From: Suillus spraguei
Lineage: Eukaryota > Basidiomycota > Agaricomycetes > Boletales > Suillaceae
Assembly: GCA_016800925.1 (NCBI GenBank)
Contig: JABCPU010000090.1
Location: 124,001 to 188,000, forward strand
Direction: 5' to 3'
Length of the DNA: 64,000 bases
Part shown: positions 55,933 to 64,000 of the stretch, in pieces
Layout: the number at the start of each line of letters is the position of its first letter
Position numbering within the stretch: the stretch's first letter is position 1
Program-made: the position numbers and the translations under genes
The notes under the pieces: model-generated
Seen by the model: only the letters and a program-made list of their open reading frames with translations
What the model was told of the DNA's origin: nothing
The model's database searches: none

Positions 55933-58777
55933 TTAGTCCACACGGATTGCACTGTACAAGCGCCGTACAGCCCAGTAAGATGCGAGGAATCCGATAGTCC
56001 CTTAATGAAACTGTTGAGTGCTACTGCTATGATCATAAGACATCTCTTACCGGTGACGATAAAGTCGAAAAGGCAGATCAGGAACAAATACCCGAGGTAT
56101 AATGCGACACTTGAAAACGAGTGCAGCGAAAGTCGGGATAACCAGTAGAAGAGCCCATAGGCTAAGATCCAAAATGCACTTCCACCGCCAATTAAAAAAG
56201 CACGCCAATGCCACCTGCAGGGAGAATCGAGATAATAAATTACAAATGAACATGCGTCTACATACCTGTATTCTTCAGCGCAGAGGTTGAAGTATGTGAA
56301 CAAGATTGTCACAGTGCCGGTGGTAAGTGCGACAACTCCTGCTGTCAATGCGAGGAAACCAAATGCATAGTAGGCGCGAGATGCGAAGAGGCTAGACATG
56401 ACGAAGTAAAGTTCCACAAACGCAGCCCCTACGACTGTTAAGTAACGAGAAACTGAACTATGAGCTATGTCTCACCAAATGGCAGGATCCCTGCGAGTAA
56501 AGTGGAGACCTGCAACAGGTTTGAAAACTATGTATCGTTGCTGGCGAAGACTTACCCATGGTCGAAGGTGTCTGGGAGCTGGTGGGATTTGACGAGGTAT
56601 TTGATTGACTCTAACAGGGTGTGATACGCCCTGAAGCTAAATGAGTTTCAATTGTATCAAACACACAGTACACGTACCCCTTGCCTTGACCCAATGTATG
56701 ATCCAATCGAAGATAGCGGAGCAGAAATCCCAAACCAGAGGATGACGATCAAGAGCATAGTGGCTAGTGCAGGTGAAACCCAGATGAACTCCAAGGTCGC
56801 CGATACGATTACTCGAACTTACAGAATGGAACGGCCCCTGAGGAACCGGCAACGAGAAGGAAAAAGTTCAACAAAAAGATCACTATGAATACCAGCCTAG
56901 TGAACGGGATCAGCCAATGAATAATCAGAGTAATGCGGGAGACGAGGGGGCTCACGTCGGGAGAATAGTAGCAGTAAAGAATGCATTCTTTCTACTATTA
57001 ACGCCGCCAAGTGATGCATATATTCTACTCGAATAATAACCTCCGATCCTGATATATCTGCATAAGCAGCTGAGTGCGTTGGTATGAAGAGACGACTTAC
57101 CCTCCAAAAAAGGTCCAGCACACCATCATGACAGTAGCAAGAGAACCCCGGTTTGAAGGCGAGAGGAAACCCAGCAATGCGAAAACTATTAGGAATTGGT
57201 TTTAGATAGTGAACAGAGGGCTCTAAGATTAAAGGAAGTACCAAGGGTAACAGCGCACATGGCGCACAATTGTGCACCATTTCCTACCATAACGGAGAGC
57301 ACCATTGGGTATCTGGGCGCGCGAAAAACTTCTCCGTGTACGAGTTTCCAACCCCAGTCTTCTTGAACATCTTCCTGGATATTATTTGCAGTCAGAACAA
57401 CCAACCACGTATAAAATGTTAATCACTCACACTAAGATCGATGGCATTATATCGTGAAATCTGCATGGACGTCAGCTTGAATTATGTCACTGAAGCTAAC
57501 AAGCAATTACGTCTCTAGAGACAGTGCGCCACAGGATCATGGCTACCATGACACAAAGGAAGACAACAATAACAATCGAGTTGATGAGGCTGAACCAATG
57601 TATCCGGGGGTCAAAAATATGGAGATAGTTGTCCCACCGAGTGGCCTTTGAATGATCAGCCTGGCTCAGCGCATGTCTCGCTCGTCAAACGCACCCATGG
57701 TGTGTCAGATTCCTTAACGCAACATGTTAGTCAGACATTCACTGGGATCAGTCCCTTCATGGCAGACGTACATCCCAAGTTACTCGGTAGGTATACCGTA
57801 TGTGGTTGTTTTCATTTTCAGATAGACCCAATTTTGGAACTTCAATATCGCAGTTCGGCGTGCTTTCATCTTCTTGAGATCCACCGCGGCTGCAACATAG
57901 ATGTAAGCAAAAGTAAATAATACAAAAAGCTTTTTGCGTACCTAGATGGCCATACTAGGACTCCGACAACGCGGTAAACTCCAGGTGATGGCTCGTGATA
58001 CCTGAGTGATGCAATGAGTTTGATGAACTTCAGTACCGATAGGTAGGCAGGTATACCTCAGAACAATCTCATAATGGTTGTTTAGGTAGGGAATATCGTC
58101 ATCATCATTGCCAAGGTTGAATCCCATATCGAAGAAAAGGTCTCCAGTCTTCGTGTCTTTCTTCATTTCCGCAGCCGGCAGACCATCCACCAGCCAGTTG
58201 ATAGCATAATCCTCACGGATTCGCTCATTAATGAATTTAGCATCTTCTCCAGGTATTTCGGCGGTACACAGCATTTGACAAGTGCCATTGGCCTCAAGCA
58301 TTTTGATCTGTTGAAGTGGTTTGAGTTTGTATATATGGTTATCCAGTCAATAGCAACATACATCGTACGGAGATGTGAATATTCGGTCGCCAAATAGTAT
58401 TGATCCTAATGACTCAGGCTGACTCTGGGCACCCCCATTGGGTGTGCAGAAGTGAAATTGAGGATTGTAGTAGTCGTCTGTGATACGTCAATGTTTGTTG
58501 CTAATTGCAATCCTTGGGCAAGCTTCTCACAGTTTATGAGGGATTTCTGAAAACCAGTAAGCACGGTCAAATCCTGACATCATAACAAACATCATACCAG
58601 CTTTGAATTGTCACTTCCAGCGAGCATGGGAGTGAGCGCATTGACATACACGTCGACGGGATCGCGCAGTACATAGTTGTGGGGTGCTGCACCAGGAAGA
58701 TAGAACGCATTGGCAGCTGAGGGAAGTAAAGTGAGTAGTGCGCTTCCCAGGAGGTAGCCAGATCTAGTGCCTCTCAT
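55933..58777 (-). CDS. Transmembrane 9 superfamily protein (nonaspanin, EMP70-like)
   Basis: Nonaspanins are Golgi/endosomal nine-span proteins that help sort membrane proteins and support adhesion and metal balance. The first exons are 58598-58777, 58531-58546, 58362-58477, 58057-58307 and 57942-58001; many more follow to the stop at 55933. A signal peptide (to about residue 24) precedes FYLPGAAPHNY, and the lumenal domain has YYNPQFHFC and YEIVLRYHEPSPGVYRVVG. The hallmark WGWKLVHGEVFRAPRYPMVL is followed by Gly-rich membrane spans such as ALLGFLSPSNRGSLATVMM. The end reads GFLASYWAVRRLYSAIRVD; the usual KxD/E COPI signal has Arg in place of Lys. Exon 2 is 16 bases and another exon (57695-57712) is 18 bases. 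I did not fix every later boundary. Confidence 0.9.
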
Positions 58778-59030
58778 GGCGGGAAGATCGCTTCAAGGTG
58801 AGTGTTAGGGAGTTGTAAATAGCACTATAGGACACGACAACTAGCGATCACGTGACGTGATCATTTTATTTATTTATGTCAAATTTACGTACATACTTTT
58901 GCCCAACCTCTGAAGTTGAGCGTTGAACTGTATTCTGCCATCATCGTGTGCTCAGGCTATAGTAGAGAGCACCTCAGACATTCAAATACCAAATGTAGGG
59001 ATGTCAGATGTGATATAATTCCAGCATCAG
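58778..59030. other. Upstream region of the TM9SF gene
   Basis: Short, with the AT-rich motif TTTATTTATTTATG near 58865. From here on the sequence becomes repeat-rich. Confidence 0.4.
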
Positions 59031-59303
59031 CATCAGGAAATTCACACATTCCTTGACGTGCCCTTATGCAGACTTATTTACACTTAACTGCCTTGGTGAA
59101 ATTGAATCTACTTGTCCAAAATTTCAATGTGAGTGAATTCAGAAAAAAAATGTTGAGATATATTAATATACATGTTTTATTATATTTCGCACTCAAAAAA
59201 TATAAGATATGCCAGGTGAATGATGTGAGAGAGAGCAAACAAGTTTTGAGATAAGTGAGTTAAGCTGATTAAGCACGTCAAGGAATGTGTGAATTTCCTG
59301 ATG
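59031..59303. repeat. Foldback (MITE-like) element with perfect 31-bp terminal inverted repeats
   Basis: The segment 59031-59061 is the exact reverse complement of 59273-59303, with a 211-base AT-rich spacer that has no coding capacity. The similarity continues imperfectly outward for ~12 bases on each side (TTCCAG and CTGGAA). Size, AT-rich core and terminal repeats fit a non-autonomous DNA transposon; I could not define a target-site duplication. Confidence 0.7.
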
Positions 59304-59697
59304 AGGATTCTGGAAAACCCACACCCTTCATGGACTTGGAGAGCAGTGGAAAGCCAAAACAACTTGGATAGGCTACTGTTAGTTGCGTCAGGTATGAAAA
59401 CTCAACTCCCCAGTGTCAGCAGCACTGTCGTTCATGCAGTTCAGAGTGACACTTGTGTGAAGAATCAAGACTTTAATGCTGCCTTTCCAAAATGCAATTA
59501 TGAAAGTGATAGGGTTGGCAGTCTTGGTAGGAAGTTGAAATCGATAAGCATTGACATCAGTGGCAGGTTTTTTACCGCTGTATTGAACTGGAAGCCAGGG
59601 CACACCTTCTATCTCCCTAGTATGCTGTCAAAATTTTGACTGACACAGTACTTGATTGACCTCACTTGGAGGAGCAAGTGGGGGCTTTTAATGACAC

Positions 59698-60330
59698 TGA
59701 AGATGATGGTCAAAGCAATTTGTCCAGGGAAAATCACATTGTAGAGATACACAAGCTCCCCCTCCCCCTCCTACAGGTTATATCTTGTTGTGATGTGGAT
59801 ACTGACACATATATGGCTGTTCCTATGGTTTTTCTACAGTAGAAATCAATTGGAAATAGTCCCAGAGCATTCCCAGGGCGTGGAACTATAAACATGCCAG
59901 TTTGCCTGGTATCCCCCCACAAAGATCGATTTTTCTAGGCTTCCCATAACTTGCTTAGTCTTCAAACACATTTTTCCTGGGGGATTTTGACATCCCTGAA
60001 GATGGTCGAAACCATTTGTCCAGGAAAAATCATGTTCTTGAGATATGCAAGGTGCCCCTCCCCCTCCTACTGGACATATCTTGTTAACATGCAAATACCA
60101 ATGTATACATGGCTGTTCCTATTGTTTTTGGATGCTACAAATTGATTAAAAATGGTCCAAGAGCATTCCCAGCATGTGGGAATCTAAATATAAATATATC
60201 AGTTTGCCTGGTGCCCCCAACAAAGATCAATTTTTCTAGGCTTCCCATGACTTGCTCAGCTTTTGAAATCATTTTTCTTCCTGGGGCTTTTGATGCTTCT
60301 GAAGATGATTGTTGAAGCCATTTGTTTAGA
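59698..60330 (+). repeat. ~300-bp tandem repeat, two full units and a partial third
   Basis: The word TGAAGATGRT begins units at 59698, 59997 and 60300 (spacings 299 and 303). Shared blocks in order are CCATTTGTCCAGG-like, CCCCTCCCCCTCCTAC, ATGGCTGTTCCTAT, AGAGCATTCCCAG, CAGTTTGCCTGGT and TTTTTCTAGGCTTCCCAT. No protein is encoded. Confidence 0.75.
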
Positions 60331-60370
60331 AAAAATCAAAAATCCCTGCCTCTGAGTTATTAATTGAGGC

Positions 60371-63028
60371 CTAAGCCCATCCTTCTGCTTCTCTTATCTG
60401 ACCTTCGATCTGCTCATTGGTCACCCAGTCCAAATGGGACCATCCTTTTCCACTATCACTCATGCAAGCTTCCTCTAGAGTAAGAGGGCATGGAACAGGC
60501 TCTAAGAATGCAGATGAGTCAATACCAGCAATGACACCATAATCAAAGATGATGCTAGGCACTAAGGCATCAACAGGTGAGTGTTCACCCATTGTGCTCT
60601 AATGATAGGGTCAGGCTTTTGTCAAAGAATCTGTTTTGAGCTTGGGGAGGGGAGCAGGTGTTGTGCAGGTGTGCATGAATCTCTATGTTGGAGTCTAATG
60701 CTGGGACACTTGTGTAAGATGGTTGGGAAGAACTTGGTGAGGTAGGGGTTGGGTAACACGATGGCATGGCAGTGTAATGGTCAAGGGAAAGAGCCATTAT
60801 AGATTCATTGATAGCGTGGAAGATGGAGGCATTTGCATTTGCAGGTAAAAGGGAGAGTAAGTGTTGATAGTTCTATGGAAGTGATGCCAGTTAGTAAAGG
60901 GATAAGCAAGAAAATAAGAGTCAAACAATATATTGACATCTGCCCAACAGTCTCTGTCATCTGAGGTCAAGACACCAACTGGCATGGTGTTTTACCCAGA
61001 CTCTATTCTCTTAATTATGTCTAATACTATCACACATTGTCTTCTTAGATAGATGATCTATAGATAAACACCTATAAAACCAAATATCTCCATGGTCAGT
61101 GATTCAGACAAATACCAATGACTGATAACATGGTTGTACGTGGGTGGCTGTTTATGTTCCCCAGGCTATGGTCAGCAAAGAGTCACTTCTGTGAGATCAG
61201 CAAACTTTGGACAATGACAAGGATCCTCAAAACAACTGAACTTCAAAGAAAAACACAGAAGTTGAACCAACTAAAAAACAAAAATAACTGGCCAAATCAC
61301 ACTCTCTGATGGAATGCAGGTGTTTTGCAATAACTGTGCTACCACAATTTGTGGGAAGTTACAATAATCACCCTCTCAGACAAGCAGGTAGAATCCCTGG
61401 TCAAGACTAGTCACTACTTCAGAGACCTCTAGCTTACTATTGAACCTGCTGCCAAGGAACTCACTATGAGTATTAAGCAGATAACAGGAATGGATGTCCT
61501 TGGCTTTCAGTACCAAGTCCCCTTTCAATAACTAGAGTCTATCAGTCAGTGAAGACCTTGGCTCAGTATCGCTACTCAGATGTGTGAGATCAAGTGTCGC
61601 TATCTACCGCTTAAGTCTCTCCCACCAAGCTATGCTAGCCTTAGATGGACTAAAGAGACAACACAAATATTAGAAACACAAAGACACTAGCACCAACAAA
61701 CTTTGAAAGAGAGAGACAGACCAAATATCAAAGAAAAAGAAAGAAAAGAGAAAGAATCAAAAGAAATAGAAGCAAGGAAACAGACAACAGAGAGAGGAAA
61801 GATGAAAGAAACTAGAATGATTTTGTCAAAGAAAAGATTTGTTGTCTTGCTAGTTGTCAGACACAGTGAGCTCAGGGTCTTGCTAGTTGTTGAGCACAGT
61901 GAGCTCAAGGTAGTGCTTTCTCACAGAGTAGACTTCCAATCTTATTGTTGTTGACAATGTACTTGACAGTGTACTGATAGAGCTGGTCACACTTCACTCT
62001 CAATTATATTTCTTATGGGGGGGGAAATCTCTCTTTTATTGACAAAAAGGTGGGTCTTATATAGACAAAATGAATGGCTATGCTACTTTTTCCCACATTT
62101 TGTAGGGGTGCCAACTTACTCTAATTATTGAGTATTGTCATGAGTTGCTTTGTAATATGCTCAAGGGTGTGAGAAGAAGTCATGTTAGATATTGATAGCT
62201 ATGTATAAACTTGAGATCAGGTGACTATTAGTGGCTATGCTAGGTGGAATATTAGTTATGTAATATTGGAGCATAAATTCACCCCTTTTGTGAATAAATA
62301 GAAAAGACATGAGTAAAACATAGTGGGTTTCATGAGTTTCTCTGCAGGGTATCTTTATGTAATTATTTTTCTGGGGTCACCTGACATCTGTGGGAATCTT
62401 ATAAAATAGTTTCTGGAACCAAACATACATAAACACACCCATGAAAAATAAATTAGGAATAATAAGCGAAACATTTATGAACAACAAGAAACTTTAGGTT
62501 CTGGGTCATAGATTGATTTCTGAAGAGAGGAACACTAAGTTATTATAGTCCTGGTATTATTTATCAGCTGCAGTAGTGCTTAGTCAGCCATGCACAAGAC
62601 CAGTTTGGTGCATGTCAACATATTTGATCCTCAATTGTCTGTACAGGCAACAGTGTCTGGTGATCCTCACTGACCCTTACGGTATACACAAAATCATGTA
62701 ACATGAGCATGATATCCTGGATATGCTCAGATGCCAGATTCCTGGTTACAAGGATATCTGCTCCAGCTCTTGGCAAGCGACATGTGTTGAACATCTTCTC
62801 CGTATTAGCGAGAAGCCAGGCACCAGTATGGGTTGTATAAGGGTCTGGATGCTGGTTGACCATGTGGGCATGCCAGTCAAGAATGTGATGCAATATGTAT
62901 GTGGCCCAGTGCACCTGCCAGGGCTCTATGCCTGATTTAGTGTCACTGCGCAAGATAGATTCAGGTATGGAGGGATCATTAATGAATGTAAGTGTTACAA
63001 GAACACCTTCTTGCGCCCCTACTATCAT
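60371..63028 (-). pseudogene. Carnitine/choline acyltransferase relic, split by an insertion
   Basis: Carnitine acetyltransferases move acetyl groups between CoA and carnitine. On the minus strand, 63028-62615 encodes a middle part (TFINDPSIP, GAWLLANTEKMFNTCRLPRAGADILVTRN, DIMLMLHDFVYTVRV, LLPVQTIEDQI). After about 1.6 kb of unrelated AT-rich DNA the gene resumes with PVGVLTSDDRDCWAD (60985-60930), MALSLDHYT, NRFFDKSLTL and MGEHSPVDALVPSI, the last with the catalytic His of the family, then WSHLDWVTNEQIE to a stop at 60371. Frames change several times and the N-terminal and C-terminal parts are missing. It is a pseudogene. Confidence 0.8.
60990..62610. mobile_element. AT-rich insertion inside the acyltransferase relic, probably a transposon remnant
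   Basis: This stretch separates two parts of one former gene, so it must have been inserted. It includes a purine-rich low-complexity part (61700-61810, GAAAGA/AGAGA words) and an AT-rich part with a run of eight G at 62017-62024. I see no transposase or reverse transcriptase frame and could not find clear terminal repeats. Confidence 0.4.
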
Positions 63029-64000
63029 TTTTCCTCCTATGCATCACCATCTACTCTTGTCCTGACGAGGCCTCCATCCTCATCCTCTGCTATCTCGTCT
63101 GGCTTGCCATCGTCACTCCCTACCTCGCCTATGCTCGCCTCCTCCATCGTCGCTAAACACACACTCTTCCGGTACCCCTCATGCTCATCCTTCTGACTCA
63201 AGGACTACGTCTGGTGTCATATTTCCTTTTATCTTTTCCTTTGCATCTACCTATGACTCGTGTGTCGCCTCATTGGTTCGTACCTTTTATACCTTTGGCT
63301 CCACACCTATGACTCCCTTTCGCACATGTGTGCATTCATTGGTTCATATGCCTCTGACTCATCTGTGAGCATGTGTCTTCCTATTGGCTATCTGACTTCA
63401 TACTTAATCTAGCAATACTTACATATTCGTGCTCCGCTTCAATCTTACGTATAAATACGCGCAGATAGCCTTTGTACTTCTTTAACTTGAATCTACTTGA
63501 TCTTCGACCCTGAACTTCCTTCAATAAGCTTTTCATAGTCTTATTGTCACTATTCGAACTTCGTAGAAGCTCATTGCTTCTACATCCCTGATCATCATCA
63601 AGAACCTCATCTCTGTGACATAGGTTGTGAGACAGTGCATAGCGCCCACCTCCAACCGATGCAACTAGTGCACTCTGCATTAGGAGATCAATATGCATGG
63701 GCTGCCACTCTTGATAGAGCACCTGTCGTAGACACCACTCAAGTTCCTTAGCGCCTGGCTAGGTCACTAACAGTAAGCCACCAGTTAGAATTGATGAGGA
63801 GTGGGGCACACCATGAGAGGTATGCATAGTTTGTCCAAATGTTATCATTTAGCCAGTTATTTGGCAAATGAGCCAACATCATTTAATTCAGTCAACTGTA
63901 CTCGCAGAGTTGGATGATTAATAAAAGGATGCATCATGGAGTTTATGCTGGCAAAGGTGGCCAATGCCTTGCTCAAAATCATCTACCCATTGAACATGTT
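63029..64000. other. Unassigned end of window
   Basis: Pyrimidine-rich from 63030 to 63200 with CTCAT/CTCGCC words, and three spaced CCTATGACTC/CTATTGGCT-like words around 63250-63390. A 113-codon minus frame at 63381-63722 has no recognised domain. No supported gene. Confidence 0.4.

Noticed and set aside
61703..61954. An 83-codon Lys/Glu-rich frame
   Set aside because: It arises from purine-rich low-complexity DNA and has no conserved feature.
1..64000. CRISPR arrays, operons, ribosome binding sites or phage genes
   Set aside because: The DNA is eukaryotic nuclear sequence; none of these structures is present. The tandem units near 40-41 kb are too long and tRNA-like to be CRISPR repeats.

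Overview
This window is nuclear DNA of a filamentous basidiomycete, most likely an Agaricomycete. The evidence is that genes are cut by many 44-62 nt introns with CTRAY-like branch sites, a RING protein, Atg27, Duo1, Dbp10, Nmd3 and Gyp5-type proteins are all present, and several families typical of mushrooms occur (NACHT NTPase, DUF6699-like protein, FGK-repeat protein, short Kre9-like secreted protein). I could not identify the genus. Exon structures were worked out by hand from splice signals and from restoring conserved protein frames. I recognise about 20 protein genes, several broken genes and several repeat structures.

Layout. 0.5-4.2 kb: a conserved hypothetical gene, then a NACHT NTPase relic with an in-frame stop and a tail of short Trp/Gly repeats. 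6-9.4 kb: a BLI-3-like flavin-barrel protein and a 13-exon Rab-GAP (TBC) gene. 9.7-15.7 kb: two tandem allantoinases followed by a mitochondrial class III aminotransferase, a small nitrogen-salvage group on one strand. 16-17.6 kb: a broken member of a repeated fungal family. 18.3-24.8 kb: PA-TM-RING ubiquitin ligase, HSP9/12 stress protein, ataxin-3-like deubiquitinase and Atg27, a stretch rich in protein-turnover genes. 25.4-39 kb: DUF6699-like protein, FGK-repeat protein, HMG-box regulator, ribosome-export adaptor NMD3, and a protein with an RNase H1-type hybrid-binding domain but no RNase H.

39.6-47.1 kb is the most unusual part. An inverted-repeat pair about 2.3 kb apart encloses seven tandem units resembling tRNA-Leu(CAA), most followed by a T run. 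Next comes a segmental duplication carrying two copies of a short Kre9-like secreted protein gene, with the DASH subunit gene DUO1 between the copies. 47.8-58.8 kb: DBP10, queuine tRNA-ribosyltransferase, mitochondrial tyrosyl-tRNA synthetase and a TM9SF nonaspanin. 59-64 kb is gene-poor: a 31-bp foldback (MITE-like) element, three ~300-bp tandem repeats, and a carnitine acyltransferase relic split by about 1.6 kb of AT-rich sequence.

Three themes run across the window. At least four GC-AG introns are needed to keep conserved proteins in frame. Five exons are 18 nt or shorter (6, 11, 16, 16 and 18 nt). Six positions look like single missing bases, some in essential genes, which suggests residual assembly indels rather than gene death.
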